From: Geminicoccaceae bacterium
Lineage (GTDB): Bacteria; Pseudomonadota; Alphaproteobacteria; Geminicoccales; Geminicoccaceae
DNA: 38,372 bases
Direction of reading: 5' to 3'
NCBI GenBank assembly: GCA_007694015.1
Contig: RECO01000159.1
Location: 1 to 38,372 of the forward strand
In this document: positions 1 to 8,277 of the stretch, piece by piece
Position numbering within the stretch: position 1 is the first letter of the stretch
Layout of the letters: every line of letters begins with the position of its first letter
The notes under the pieces: model-generated
What the model was told of the DNA's origin: nothing
What the model saw: the letters and a program-made list of their open reading frames with translations, nothing else
The model's database searches: none
Program-made: the position numbers and the translations under genes

Positions 1-39
1 CCGGTGGTCGAGGCGAACGAGCCGGACGACGACACGTGA
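1..39 (+). CDS. C-terminal end of an unidentified gene (partial)
   Basis: The frame from base 1 is open for 12 codons and ends in TGA at 37-39, reading PVVEANEPDDDT. The acidic tail is followed at once by the purine-rich flank of a palindromic element, which also follows other gene ends in this window. Nothing can be said about function. The assignment as a gene end rests only on the open frame and the position. Confidence 0.4.
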   Translation, partial: PVVEANEPDDDT

Positions 40-246
40 AGCGAGCAAGGAAAGGGAAGGAAAGGGAAGGCAAGGCAAGGCAAGGCAAGCAAAGGGGGCT
101 TTTGGCCCCCTTTGGAACCCCCAAGCCACAGCGATGGGCGACAGGGCAAGCCCTGTCGCCCATCGCTGTGGCTACTTTCCAACTGCCAGCGGCAACGCCG
201 CTGGCCGGGGGTCCTAGGGGGCCAAAAGCCCCCTAGCCCTTGCCTT
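40..246. repeat. Palindromic modular element, copy A1 (complete)
   Basis: Purine-rich AAGG/CAAGG tract (40-93), then left arm 94-122 (gggggcttttggccccc followed by tttggaaccccc). Inner hairpin A has perfect 23-bp arms at 124-146 and 151-173 with loop caag. A linker actttccaact follows, then inner hairpin B (gccagcggc / aac / gccgctggc, 185-205), and the right arm 207-233 ending gggggccaaaagccccc, which is complementary to the left arm. The pyrimidine-rich mirror flank tagcccttgcctttta runs into the stop of the minus-strand gene. The element lies between two convergent gene ends, so it may also work as a bidirectional terminator, although there is no U-tract. Confidence 0.85.
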
Positions 247-951
247 TTACGCCTCGCCCTTGATGCGGGCGTTTTCATAGCGTTTGCGGTTGCTTTCGTT
301 GGGCGGGTAGAGGCCGGGCAGGGCGGCGCCGGCTTCGACCTCCTTGCCGATCCAGGCTTCGAGGCGTTCCTGTTCGAGGCCGGCGGCGACGACTTCGCCC
401 ACGAGGTCTTGGGGAATGCAGACGGCGCCGTCCTGGTCGCAGACGATGACGTCGCCCGGAAAGACGGCGACGCCGCCACAGCCGATGGGCTGTTCCCAGG
501 CGACGAAGGTGAGGCCCGCGACGGAGGGCGGTGCGGCGGTGCCAGAAGCCCAAACGGGCAGGCCGCTTTTCTCGACGCCTTCGAGGTCGCGGACGACGCC
601 GTCGGTGACCAAGGCGGCCACGCCGCGCTTGGCCATGCGTGCGCAGAGGATGTCGCCGAAGATGCCGGCGTCGGTGACGCCCATGGCATCGACCACGGCG
701 ATGCAGCCTTCGGGCATGGCCTCGATGGCGGCACGCGTGGAGGTGGGCGACGACCAGCTCTCGGGCGTGGCGAGGTCTTCGCGCGCCGGCACGAAGCGCA
801 GCGTGAAGGCAGGCCCGGCGATGCGCTGCCCCTCGCCCACCAGCGGCATCGGTCCGCGCAGCCACACGTTGCGGAGCCCCTTCTTCAACAGCACGGTGGT
901 GAGCGTCGCGGTCGAAATGCGCGTCAGATTGTTCGCGAGTTCGGGGTTCAT
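247..951 (-). CDS. RraA-like / HMG-aldolase family protein
   Basis: Encodes 234 aa of the RraA-like fold, shared by the RNase E regulator RraA and by class II 4-hydroxy-4-methyl-2-oxoglutarate or oxaloacetate aldolases/decarboxylases. The family signature is visible as VTDGVVRD, with Arg121-Asp122 the expected metal/substrate pair, preceded by a glycine-rich FGDILCARMAKRG segment. The ATG at 951 overlaps the stop of pxpA by 4 nt (ATGA), so it is translated with the 5-oxoprolinase genes. The length is some 70 aa above E. coli RraA and fits the metabolic RraA-like enzymes better. The substrate cannot be read from sequence. The operon position suggests a 2-oxo acid or an accessory role in oxoproline or cyclic-amide use; that is inference. 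Confidence 0.85.
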   Translation of the reverse strand: MNPELANNLTRISTATLTTVLLKKGLRNVWLRGPMPLVGEGQRIAGPAFTLRFVPAREDLATPESWSSPTSTRAAIEAMPEGCIAVVDAMGVTDAGIFGDILCARMAKRGVAALVTDGVVRDLEGVEKSGLPVWASGTAAPPSVAGLTFVAWEQPIGCGGVAVFPGDVIVCDQDGAVCIPQDLVGEVVAAGLEQERLEAWIGKEVEAGAALPGLYPPNESNRKRYENARIKGEA

Positions 952-1736
952 GGCTGGGCCTTCGGGTGGGTCAAATGGAAAGGTGCGAGCGTGACGCCCG
1001 CGAGTTCGAGCCGGCGGCGGATCGTCCGCGCCATGGTCAAGGCCTCGGGACCGTCGCCGTGCACGCAGATGGTTTCGGGCCGGACCTTGAGCTTCTGGCC
1101 GTGGATCGAGGTGATGGCCCCTTCCTCCAGCATGCGGAGCACGCGGTCGGCCGCCTGATCGGGGTCGTGGAGGACGGCGCCGGGGAGGTTGCGGGCGACC
1201 AGCGTGCCGTCGTCGTTGTAGGCACGGTCGGCATAGACCTCGCGCACGTGCGGCTGGCCGAGATCGGCTGCGGCCCGCTCCAAGGCGGTCGCGGCCATGG
1301 CGACCACGATGAGGTCGGGATCGCTCGCCCGCACCGCACCGACGAATTGGCTCGCCAGCTCGTCGGACTCGCTCGCCATGTTGCCGAGCGCGCCGTGGCT
1401 CTTGACGTGGGTGACGAAACCGCCGTGGGCGCGGGCGATCGCCTGCAGTGCGCCCAATTGGTAGCGCACCATGGTGGCCAGTTCCTTGGCGGTCAGGCCG
1501 AGCACGCGGCGGCGGCCGAAGCCCTGTTTGTCGTCGAATCCCGGATGGGCGCCGATGCCGACACCGTTGGCGAGTGCGCGCTCGACCGTCTGGTCCATCA
1601 CCACCGGATCGCCCGCATGAAAGCCGCAGGCGATGTTGGCGCTGGTCACGATCTCCAAAAGCGCCTCGTCGGCGCCCATCGACCACGGGCCGAAGCTCTC
1701 GCCGAGATCGGCATTCAGGTCCACGGTGAGCGTCAT
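948..1736 (-). CDS. pxpA: 5-oxoprolinase subunit PxpA (LamB/YcsF family)
   Basis: Encodes 262 aa of the LamB/YcsF family. With PxpB and PxpC it forms the ATP-dependent bacterial 5-oxoprolinase that opens pyroglutamate to glutamate in the cytoplasm. Visible family motifs in order: DLNADLGESFG at the N-terminus, ANIACGFHAGDP, IGAHPGFDDKQGFGRR, HVKSHGALGN, EVYADRAYNDDGTLV and ICVHGDGP. Length is normal for the family. The start overlaps the stop of pxpC by 4 nt and its own stop overlaps the RraA-like start by 4 nt, indicating one translationally coupled operon. The HVKSHGALGN segment differs slightly from the common VKPHGALYN. Confidence 0.95.
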   Translation of the reverse strand: MTLTVDLNADLGESFGPWSMGADEALLEIVTSANIACGFHAGDPVVMDQTVERALANGVGIGAHPGFDDKQGFGRRRVLGLTAKELATMVRYQLGALQAIARAHGGFVTHVKSHGALGNMASESDELASQFVGAVRASDPDLIVVAMAATALERAAADLGQPHVREVYADRAYNDDGTLVARNLPGAVLHDPDQAADRVLRMLEEGAITSIHGQKLKVRPETICVHGDGPEALTMARTIRRRLELAGVTLAPFHLTHPKAQP

Positions 1737-2773
1737 TGGTCGTCCATGTCCCCACTGATGACGCCGTCGATCAAGTTGACGGACAGAAGATAGGCCACGT
1801 CGTCGAGCGAGCGCAGCACCGGCCGCACCGCGGCGGCCAACCCGCCGAGCTCATGACGGTAGCGCTTCAAGGCCTCGACCGCCATGGCCTCGCTCACCGG
1901 CTGGAAGCGAAAGCGGGCACCTGCGGGCAGCTGGGCCAAGGCCGGCAAATCGGCGGTGATGACGGTGGCGAGCCGCGGATAGCCGCCCGTGGGCTGACGG
2001 TCCGCGAGCAGCACGATCGGCTTGCCGTCGCCCGGAATCTGCACGTCGCCCAGGACGACCGCGTCCGAGATGAGCGTCAGGCTGCGTTCGGTCACGAACG
2101 GCGCGCCCTGGAAGTCGAGCTTCATGCCCATGCGGTCGCGCGCGGGCGTCACGGTGAAGGTGGTGGCGGTGAAGCGCTCGCGTTCGGCCGGGGCGAACTC
2201 GCCCGCCTGCACGCCCCAGAGCACCCGCACCACCTTCGGATGCTCCTCCCAAGGGCTATCGAACGTCAGGCCGACCTTGCCCGCCGCGTCGGGGCCGGCG
2301 ACGAGCCGGTCGCCCGCCCGCAGGAGCCGCCCCTGATGCCCGCCGAACACCGCGCGCAGATGCGTCGAGCGCGAGCCCAGCACCCTTGGCACCTCGATCC
2401 CGCCGCCGAGGTGGAGATAGCCATAGACACCGCTGTCCGGCTCACAGCCACCGAGGGCCAGCACCTGGCCGGGCTCGATCACGAAGCTCGTGTTCCAGCG
2501 CACGGGCCGGCCGTCGAGCGACGCCTTGAACGCCGCCCCCGTCAACGCCACCCGCACCGCACCGCCGAAGGCCTCGTACTGGCCGCCCATCCCGACCAGT
2601 TCGACCGCAGCGAGGTCGGGCGCTTGCCCCAGGATGGCCGCACCGGCGACCAGGGCGCGCGGGTCGACGGCACCGCCCTCGGCCACGCCCTGCCGCTGAT
2701 AACCGGGGCGGCCCAAGTCCTGCACCGAGGCGGCGAGCCCGGCCTGGCGAACGATCAGCCCCCGTGCCGTCAC
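1733..2773 (-). CDS. pxpC: 5-oxoprolinase subunit PxpC (KipA/urea-amidolyase-type)
   Basis: Encodes 346 aa of the biotin-dependent carboxyltransferase-like family (KipA, PxpC). The N-terminal QAGLAASVQDLGRPGYQRQG is the hallmark opening (typically G..t.vQDlGR.G..h.Gv..gGa.D). GGYPRLATVI near the C-terminus matches the conserved GGYP region. It partners with PxpB, and the pair resembles the two halves of urea amidolyase/allophanate-hydrolase-like enzymes. It overlaps pxpB upstream and pxpA downstream by 4 nt each. No anomaly seen. Confidence 0.95.
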   Translation of the reverse strand: MTARGLIVRQAGLAASVQDLGRPGYQRQGVAEGGAVDPRALVAGAAILGQAPDLAAVELVGMGGQYEAFGGAVRVALTGAAFKASLDGRPVRWNTSFVIEPGQVLALGGCEPDSGVYGYLHLGGGIEVPRVLGSRSTHLRAVFGGHQGRLLRAGDRLVAGPDAAGKVGLTFDSPWEEHPKVVRVLWGVQAGEFAPAERERFTATTFTVTPARDRMGMKLDFQGAPFVTERSLTLISDAVVLGDVQIPGDGKPIVLLADRQPTGGYPRLATVITADLPALAQLPAGARFRFQPVSEAMAVEALKRYRHELGGLAAAVRPVLRSLDDVAYLLSVNLIDGVISGDMDDQ

Positions 2774-3510
2774 GCGATCGGCTCCACGCGCGCCACCGCC
2801 TCGCCCGCATGGGCGCGGGCCAGGAGCGTTGCCGCCTCTTCGGCACCGATCGCCTCGAATACCAACTCGTCCCCCGCCTGCAGCAAAAACGGCCGTTCGC
2901 GCTCCAAATCGAAGGCGAGAAAGGGGCTCTTACCGATCACCCACCAGCCGGTCGGCACGGTGGTCGAGGTCAACACCGTCTGCCGCACCGCGACCGCAAT
3001 CGAGCCAGGCGGCACCGCCGCCCGCACCTGGTTGCGCCGTGGCAGCGCCCACGCCTCGCCCAACATGCCCGTGTAGACGAAGCCCGGCGCAAAACCGAGC
3101 ATCCGCACCCGCTGCGCCGCCCGGCCATGGTCGGCGATCACCTCGGCCTCGCTCATGCCGAGCCTTGCCGCCACCTCGGCCAAATCGGGCCCGTCCTCGC
3201 CGCCATAATGCACCGGCACGAACCAACGCTTACGGCCCGCGGGCGGCTCCGAGGCCAACCAGTCGCGCTCGGTCAGCCACGCCTGCAGCCGTTCGGCCAG
3301 CCGCTCCGGCGCCAACACCAGCGGATCGAACCGCACCAGCACCGACCGGATCGTGGGCGCCGTCTCGACGATACCTGCCAAGCCGGCAGCGCGGACATGG
3401 GCATCGAACGCGATCACGGCATTGTTGACGGCATCGTCCGTGCGCTCGCCGAAGTCGACGAGCCAAGCGGTATCGCCTGCCAGATGCAGCTTGGGGGGCT
3501 CGGAAATCAT
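2770..3510 (-). CDS. pxpB: 5-oxoprolinase subunit PxpB (KipI family)
   Basis: Encodes 246 aa of the KipI/PxpB family, first gene of the pxpB-pxpC-pxpA-rraA-like operon. Conserved segments are GDTAWLVDFGE near the N-terminus, ERDWLASE, VPVHYGGEDGPDL, the core MLGFAPGFVYTGML, and GWWVIGKSP. The ATG at 3510 (MISEPPKLHL) was chosen because homology begins right after it. The frame stays open further upstream, but there it translates repeat sequence of a palindromic element. No strong Shine-Dalgarno precedes 3510, so the start carries some doubt; another in-frame ATG lies at 3570. Confidence 0.92.
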   Translation of the reverse strand: MISEPPKLHLAGDTAWLVDFGERTDDAVNNAVIAFDAHVRAAGLAGIVETAPTIRSVLVRFDPLVLAPERLAERLQAWLTERDWLASEPPAGRKRWFVPVHYGGEDGPDLAEVAARLGMSEAEVIADHGRAAQRVRMLGFAPGFVYTGMLGEAWALPRRNQVRAAVPPGSIAVAVRQTVLTSTTVPTGWWVIGKSPFLAFDLERERPFLLQAGDELVFEAIGAEEAATLLARAHAGEAVARVEPIA

Positions 3511-3570
3511 GCACCGGAAGGCGCCCCGTCTCGCCCGCCATGTCAAGCACGGAACGTGCTGAGCAGCCAT

Positions 3571-3720
3571 GAGGGGAAGGCAAAAGAGAAAGGGGGGACT
3601 TGATGGTCCCCCCTTGAACCCCCCAGGCAACGGCGTTGCCGTTGCCACTTTTCAAGTGGCAGCGGCAGAGCCGCTGCTCGGGGGTCCTAGGGGGCCAAAA
3701 GCCCCCTAGCCTCTTCCCTG
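3571..3720. repeat. Palindromic modular element, copy A2 (complete)
   Basis: Same layout as copy A1 with different inner stems. Left hairpin ggggggac ttgatg gtcccccc (3592-3613), then ttgaacccccca. Hairpin A is ggcaacggc/gtt/gccgttgcc (3626-3646), the linker is acttttcaagt (3647-3657), and hairpin B is gcagcggc/aga/gccgctgc (3659-3677). The right arm gggggtcctag plus gggggccaaaagccccc lies at 3680-3706, almost identical to the right arm of A1. Purine-rich flank on the left (gaggggaaggcaaaag), pyrimidine-rich on the right. It sits downstream of the thiolase gene and upstream of pxpB on the same strand. The left arm does not match the right arm here, so this copy mixes two arm types. Confidence 0.85.
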
Positions 3721-3737
3721 ACGTTCTTCGCGCCGGC

Positions 3738-4910
3738 TCAGCGCTCCAGGCACATGGCGATGCCCATGCCGCCGCCGATGCAAAGGGTGGTGAGCCCCTT
3801 CTTGGCGTCGCGCTTCTGCATTTCGTGGAGCAGGGTGACGAGCACGCGGGTGCCGGACGCGCCGACCGGGTGGCCGAGCGCGATGGCGCCGCCGTTGACG
3901 TTCACCTTGTTGGTGTCCCAGCCGAGGTCCTTGTTGACCGAAATGGCCTGCGCCGCGAAGGCCTCGTTGGCTTCGATCAGGTCGAGATCCTGTTGGTTCC
4001 AGCCGGCCTTTTCCAGCGCCTTGCGCGACGCGGGGATCGGGCCGGTGCCCATGATCTCCGGCGGCACGCCGGCCTGCGCCCAGGACTTGATGTGGGCGAG
4101 CGGCTTGAGGCCGCGCTTCGCCGCCTCTTCGGCCGTCATGAGGACGACGAACGCGGCACCATCGTTGATGCCGGAGGCGTTGCCGGCAGTGACCGTGCCG
4201 TCCTTCTTGAACGCCGGCGGGATCTTGGCGAGCTGCTCTTTCGACACGCCCATGCGGGGGAACTCGTCGGTGTCGAAGGTGATGTCGCCCTTGCGGTTCT
4301 TGATCACGAACGGAACGATTTCGTCCTTGAACTTGCCGGCCTTGATCGCCGCCTCGGCCTTGTTCTGCGAGTTGGCGGCAAAGCCGTCCTGCTCGTCCTT
4401 GGTGATCTGCCACTTCTCAGCGATGTTCTCGGCGGTGCCGCCCATGTGATAGCCGCAGAACGGGTCCATCAGGGCGTCCTTGAGCATCGTGTCGACGAAC
4501 TTCAAGTCACCCATTTTCTGCCCGGCTCGGAGATGCGCGGCATGCGGCGCCATGCTCATGCTCTCGATGCCGCCGGCAATGACGATGGAGCTGTCGCCTT
4601 CCTTGATCGCCTGGCTGCCCATCGCCACCGTCTTGAGGCCGGAACCGCAGAGCATGTTGATCCCGTAGGCCGGCACCTCGACCGGCATACCGGCACCGAG
4701 TGCCGCTTGGCGCGCCGGGTTCGGACCCTGCGCCGCATTGAGGATCTGACCGACCATGATCTCGGAAACTTCGCCCGGCTCGACACCCGACCGCTCCAAC
4801 ACGGCCTTGATCACGGCGCTACCCAGTTGGTGCGCCGGAACCATGCCCAGCGTCCCGTTGAACGAACCGATGGCGGTGCGTGCGGCTGCGACGATGACGA
4901 CGTCGGTCAT
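3738..4910 (-). CDS. Acetyl-CoA C-acetyltransferase (thiolase)
   Basis: Encodes 390 aa, a normal length for biosynthetic/degradative thiolases (PhaA/AtoB type) that condense two acetyl-CoA to acetoacetyl-CoA or run the reverse. Active-site residues are visible: Cys88 in INMLCGSGL, His347 in [14 protein letters not shown], and Cys377 in [10 protein letters not shown], close to the Zoogloea numbering 89/348/378. NEAFAAQ is also present. The ATG at 4910 has GGGAGAAGGGC just upstream. The gene stands alone, with no phaB or CoA-transferase beside it, so polyhydroxybutyrate synthesis, ketone-body use and amino-acid catabolism all remain possible. A palindromic element follows its stop. Confidence 0.95.
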   Translation of the reverse strand: MTDVVIVAAARTAIGSFNGTLGMVPAHQLGSAVIKAVLERSGVEPGEVSEIMVGQILNAAQGPNPARQAALGAGMPVEVPAYGINMLCGSGLKTVAMGSQAIKEGDSSIVIAGGIESMSMAPHAAHLRAGQKMGDLKFVDTMLKDALMDPFCGYHMGGTAENIAEKWQITKDEQDGFAANSQNKAEAAIKAGKFKDEIVPFVIKNRKGDITFDTDEFPRMGVSKEQLAKIPPAFKKDGTVTAGNASGINDGAAFVVLMTAEEAAKRGLKPLAHIKSWAQAGVPPEIMGTGPIPASRKALEKAGWNQQDLDLIEANEAFAAQAISVNKDLGWDTNKVNVNGGAIALGHPVGASGTRVLVTLLHEMQKRDAKKGLTTLCIGGGMGIAMCLER

Positions 4911-5092
4911 GCCCTTCTCCCAGATCGTGGTGATGCCCCGAATGGCGTTGCGCTAGGCGCTTAAAGAGGAGTGCTCCCCGTGCCAATTGGCTATTTGGTC
5001 CGAGCACCTTTGCGCCTCTCGGTTGCGCAGGCCGGGCAGAAGCGGCAAGAGAAGGCCGCGATCACGGCGCGTCCGCTGGCTTGCTGCACCGC

Positions 5093-6187
5093 TCAAACCC
5101 GGGTGATTCGGCCCAACAGCGCCGACCTGACGGCGCCGGTCGCGGAAGGCACGTTGGCCGGGATGCCGTGGAGCCGGCAGGCGGCCAGAAGGGCGAAGCC
5201 GATGGCCTCCTTGGCATCGACGGGCAGGCCGTGGGCGTCGCTGGTCTCGAGCACGACACCATTGCCGAGTCGGCGGGCGAGTTCGGCCATGAGGGTGAGA
5301 TTGCGGACCCCGCCGCCGCTCGCGATCAGGCGGCGGGTGCCGGGTGCGTGGGCGCGAATGCCCCGGGCGATGGCTTCGGCGGTGAAGGCCGTGGCGGTGG
5401 CCAGCCGGTCGCACCAGTCCTGCCGGCTGGTCGGCGGATCGGCCCCGAGCCAATGGTCGACGAAGGCTGGGCCGAATTGCTCGCGGCCGCAGGACTTGGG
5501 CGGTGGTGCTGCCAAAAAGGGGTCACTTAGGAGGTCGTCGAGCCCGCGATCGTCGACGACGCCCGCAGCCGCCCCAGCGCCATCGCGGTCGCAAGTGTCG
5601 GCAAAACCACGCCGCGCCAGCTCGTCGATGATCATGTTGCCGGGTCCGACGTCGAAGCCCTGCACCTCCCCCACGGCCGGCAGCAGCGTGACGTTGGCGA
5701 TGCCGCCGATGTTGAGGGCGACGCGGTCTTCGTCGGCACGGTGCAGGAGGGCGCGGTCGACGAAGGGGATCAAGGGGGCGCCGGCGCCGCCGACGGCGAT
5801 GTCGCCCTGGCGGAAGTGGCTCACCACCGGACAAGCGAGGCGCGCGGCCAAAAAGCTGGGCTCGCCCAACTGCCAACTGACGGCACCGCTCTCGTGGTAG
5901 ACGGTCTGACCGTGGCTGCCGACGAGGTCGGGCGTGAAGCCGTGGCCCGTCGCCACGGCACGCGCCGCCTCGGCGAACCAGCGGCCGAGTGCTTCGTCGA
6001 GCCGGGCGAGCCCCGCCAGATCGAGCCGATCGAGGTCGTCGAGTTGGGCGCGCAAGCCCACCGGCAGGGCCACCGCCGCGAAGGCGACCAGCCGGCAGGC
6101 GAGCTTCGGAGCGACCGTCACCTCGCAGAGCGCCACGTCGAGCGCATCCATCGAGGTGCCGGTCATCAAGCCGACGACGCGCACCAC
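5093..6187 (-). CDS. anmK: Anhydro-N-acetylmuramic acid kinase
   Basis: Encodes about 364 aa of the AnmK family, which hydrolyses and phosphorylates 1,6-anhydroMurNAc to MurNAc-6-phosphate in peptidoglycan recycling. Family motifs: GLMTGTSMDALDVAL (phosphate loop), GSHGQTVYH, LNIGGIANVTLLP, DVGPGNMIIDELAR and ASGGGVRNLTLMAELARRL. The GTG at 6187 (or the adjacent GTG at 6184) is preferred because homology starts there and a GAGGAG sequence overlapping the stop of the SDR gene can serve as ribosome binding site. A further in-frame GTG at 6232 would overlap the SDR gene by 26 nt. No other recycling genes are in view. Confidence 0.92.
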   Translation of the reverse strand: MVRVVGLMTGTSMDALDVALCEVTVAPKLACRLVAFAAVALPVGLRAQLDDLDRLDLAGLARLDEALGRWFAEAARAVATGHGFTPDLVGSHGQTVYHESGAVSWQLGEPSFLAARLACPVVSHFRQGDIAVGGAGAPLIPFVDRALLHRADEDRVALNIGGIANVTLLPAVGEVQGFDVGPGNMIIDELARRGFADTCDRDGAGAAAGVVDDRGLDDLLSDPFLAAPPPKSCGREQFGPAFVDHWLGADPPTSRQDWCDRLATATAFTAEAIARGIRAHAPGTRRLIASGGGVRNLTLMAELARRLGNGVVLETSDAHGLPVDAKEAIGFALLAACRLHGIPANVPSATGAVRSALLGRITRV

Positions 6188-6206
6188 TCCCGGTCCCCGG
6201 CGCTCC

Positions 6207-6986
6207 TCAGAGCGTGCCGGGGAAGTTGCCACCGTCGATCAACAGGTTCTGGCCGGTGATGTAGCCCGCCTGAGCCGAGCAGATGAACGCGCAGTACTCA
6301 CCGAACTCGAAGGGCGTGCCGTAGCGCTTGGCCGGGTTGGTGAGCTTGCGCGCCTCCCAAACCTTCTCGAACGACTGGCCGGTCTTTTTGGCGGTCGCTT
6401 CGGTGGTGCCACGCAGGCGGGCCGTCTCGAACGGGCCGGGCAAGAGGCCGTTGATGGTGACGTTGTGCTCGACGGTCTTTCTGGCGATGCCCGCAACGAA
6501 GCCGGTAAGGCCGGCGCGCGCACCGTTGGAAAGCCCCAAGACGTCGATCGGCGCCTTCACCGCACTCGAGGTGATGTTGACGATGCGACCGAACTTGCGC
6601 GCGATCATGCCGTCGACCGTCGCCTTGATCAGCTCGATCGGGGTCAGCATGTTGGCATCGACCGCCTTGATCCAGTCGTCGCGGGTCCAGTCGCGGAAGT
6701 CACCGGGCGGCGGGCCACCGGCGTTGTTGATCAGGATGTCGGGCGCCGGGCAGGCGGCAAGCGCCGCTTCGCGCCCCACTTCGGTGGTGATGTCGCCGGC
6801 GACGGTGATGACCTCCAACCCGCTGTCCCGTTCGATCTCGGCCTTGGCGGCTTCGAGCTTGGCGGGGGTGCGGCCGGTGATGACGACGTGCACGCCGTTC
6901 ATGGCGAGGGACCAGGCGCACGCCTTGCCCAAGCCTTCGCTGGCCGCACACACCAAAGCCTTCCTACCGGCGATGCCTAAGTCCAT
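6207..6986 (-). CDS. SDR-family oxidoreductase with atypical active site
   Basis: Encodes 259 aa with a classical short-chain dehydrogenase layout. The dinucleotide loop is CAASEGLGKACA near residue 13 (a Ser-rich variant of TGxxxGIG), followed by ITGRT, DILINNAGGP and a C-terminal YITGQNLLIDGG. The catalytic YxxxK expected after ITSS is absent. The aligned segment reads GLSNGARAGLTGF, with Asn and Arg in the positions of Tyr and Lys. Related SDRs with LSN.xR segments exist, so this is a subfamily trait rather than decay. It often gets labelled 3-oxoacyl-ACP reductase, but the substrate is unknown. The ATG at 6986 overlaps the end of hdaA by 10 nt. Confidence 0.88.
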   Translation of the reverse strand: MDLGIAGRKALVCAASEGLGKACAWSLAMNGVHVVITGRTPAKLEAAKAEIERDSGLEVITVAGDITTEVGREAALAACPAPDILINNAGGPPPGDFRDWTRDDWIKAVDANMLTPIELIKATVDGMIARKFGRIVNITSSAVKAPIDVLGLSNGARAGLTGFVAGIARKTVEHNVTINGLLPGPFETARLRGTTEATAKKTGQSFEKVWEARKLTNPAKRYGTPFEFGEYCAFICSAQAGYITGQNLLIDGGNFPGTL

Positions 6987-7738
6987 GGGGTCGTTTCCTC
7001 TCGTTCGTGGTGGTCGTGAAGGGCGTGGCCCAGCCGTTGCAGCGCGTCGCGCGCCAGCGCCGTGGTGATGGGGCGCCTTCTCTCAAGGGCCAGCGCGTCG
7101 AGCAAGCCCACGAGGCGGCGCGCGGCCACGAAGGACCGCTCCATGCGCGCCACCAGATAGTGGACGACCTGGGGTCCTACGCGCAATTGCCGGTCGGCGA
7201 GTTGTTTGACCAGCACCGCCGCCAGGAGGGCGTCATCGATCGGGTCGATGGCGACCGTCGGCGCGGCCAGCAACCGCGAGCGCAGATCGGGGAGCCGCGG
7301 TCGCCACACCGCCACCGGAAAGGCCGAGGTCAGCACGAGCCCCCGCCCTTCGGCGCGCGCCAGATTGACCAGGTGGAACAAAAACGTCTCGTCGCTGCAG
7401 CGTTCGCCGTCGTCGACCACCCAAGAAGCCGCCTCGGCCCAAGCCGCCGGCGGCTCTGCCAGGCCCGCGGCCTCGAGCCATAGGGCAGAGCGGCGTTCGG
7501 CCCAGATGCGGGCGAGGTGGGTCTTGCCGGAGCCGGGGGGACCGGTCAGCACCAAGACGGGATCCTGACCTTCGGGCCAGCGCGCCAGGAGCGCATGGGC
7601 CACGCGGTTGCACGGGGCGACCAGAAAATCCTCGGCCCGCATCCGATCGGTGATCGGCAAGGCCAGCGGCAACTGTTCGGGGGCTCGGTGGTGCGGCTGT
7701 GGAAAGAGATCGTCCACCGCGGCCTCGGCGCGGCTCAA
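6977..7738 (-). CDS. hdaA: DnaA regulatory inactivator HdaA
   Basis: Encodes about 253 aa, a DnaA-like AAA+ protein lacking the DnaA DNA-binding domain. In Caulobacter-type bacteria HdaA binds the beta clamp and promotes ATP hydrolysis by DnaA after initiation. Seen here: an N-terminal EQLPLAL clamp-binding motif, DFLVAPCNRVAH, Walker A GPPGSGKTHLA, Walker B-like SWVVDDGE, and a C-terminal lid region. The start is proposed as TTG at 7738, which overlaps the upstream stop (TTGA) and has GAGGGG about 6 nt upstream. A GTG at 7717 is the alternative. It follows the CDP-alcohol transferase gene directly, a neighbourhood common in alphaproteobacteria. Confidence 0.88.
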   Translation of the reverse strand: MSRAEAAVDDLFPQPHHRAPEQLPLALPITDRMRAEDFLVAPCNRVAHALLARWPEGQDPVLVLTGPPGSGKTHLARIWAERRSALWLEAAGLAEPPAAWAEAASWVVDDGERCSDETFLFHLVNLARAEGRGLVLTSAFPVAVWRPRLPDLRSRLLAAPTVAIDPIDDALLAAVLVKQLADRQLRVGPQVVHYLVARMERSFVAARRLVGLLDALALERRRPITTALARDALQRLGHALHDHHEREETTPWT

Positions 7739-8277
7739 CGTTCGCCCCTCACCTGCAGCACGCGCTGCAAGTAGATGCCGAGCGAGACGAGCGACGTGGT
7801 CAAGACGACCGCCCCCAACAGCGTGACCGCCGCCTCCGGCAGCCAGCCGGCCGCCACGGCGACGGCGACGAGCAAGAGGGTGAAGGCGGCGGCGGTATGG
7901 ATCTTGCCGATCATCAAGGGCGCCAGGGGCTCGTTCGGGGCGCCCGACACGAGGGCACCCGCCGCCACCAGGACTTCGCGGCCGACCAGGACGGCCACCA
8001 CCCAGGGCGGCAGCGCGCTGGTCCACCAAAGGGTGCCGAGGACGGTGGCGATGAGCAGCCGGTCGGCCGCACTGTCGAGCCAGGAGCCGAGGGTGGTGGC
8101 GCCGAAGCGGCGCGCCAGCCAGCCGTCCAGGGCATCGGAGAGGGCGGCGAACAGAATCAAGCCGAAGGCGATGCCAGCCTCGCCGACCAGCACGAAGTAG
8201 CCCGCTGGCGGGATGGCCAGGATGCGCAGGATGGTGACGATGTTGGCGTAGGGTCGAGCACTCACGGTCGCGGTCAT
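7735..8277 (-). CDS. CDP-alcohol phosphatidyltransferase family membrane protein
   Basis: Encodes 180 aa with several hydrophobic segments, as expected for enzymes that transfer a phosphatidyl group from CDP-diacylglycerol to an alcohol. The signature D-x2-D-G-x2-A-R-x-G-x3-D-x3-D is visible as SDALDGWLARRFGATTLG followed by SWLDSAAD. The length fits PgsA-type phosphatidylglycerophosphate synthases, but paralogues of this family often have other acceptors, so no symbol is given. The ATG at 8277 overlaps the DUF2066 stop by 4 nt and starts where homology begins (MTATVSARPYANIVTILR). Confidence 0.88.
   Translation of the reverse strand: MTATVSARPYANIVTILRILAIPPAGYFVLVGEAGIAFGLILFAALSDALDGWLARRFGATTLGSWLDSAADRLLIATVLGTLWWTSALPPWVVAVLVGREVLVAAGALVSGAPNEPLAPLMIGKIHTAAAFTLLLVAVAVAAGWLPEAAVTLLGAVVLTTSLVSLGIYLQRVLQVRGER

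Noticed and set aside
112-1158. Long plus-strand frame opposite the RraA-like and pxpA genes
   Set aside because: No family features; it mirrors the codon pattern of the minus-strand genes, as do most long opposite frames in this GC-rich DNA.
952-1755. Extended 502-aa version of the RraA-like protein
   Set aside because: The upstream part is the wrong frame of pxpA and is Arg-rich without homology; the ATG at 951 overlaps the pxpA stop and starts the family match.
3511-3648. N-terminal extension of PxpB
   Set aside because: The extra residues would be translated from palindromic element A2 and match nothing in the KipI family.
4911-5092. Small gene between thiolase and anmK
   Set aside because: Frames here lack a ribosome site and are shadows; the stretch probably holds only the thiolase promoter.
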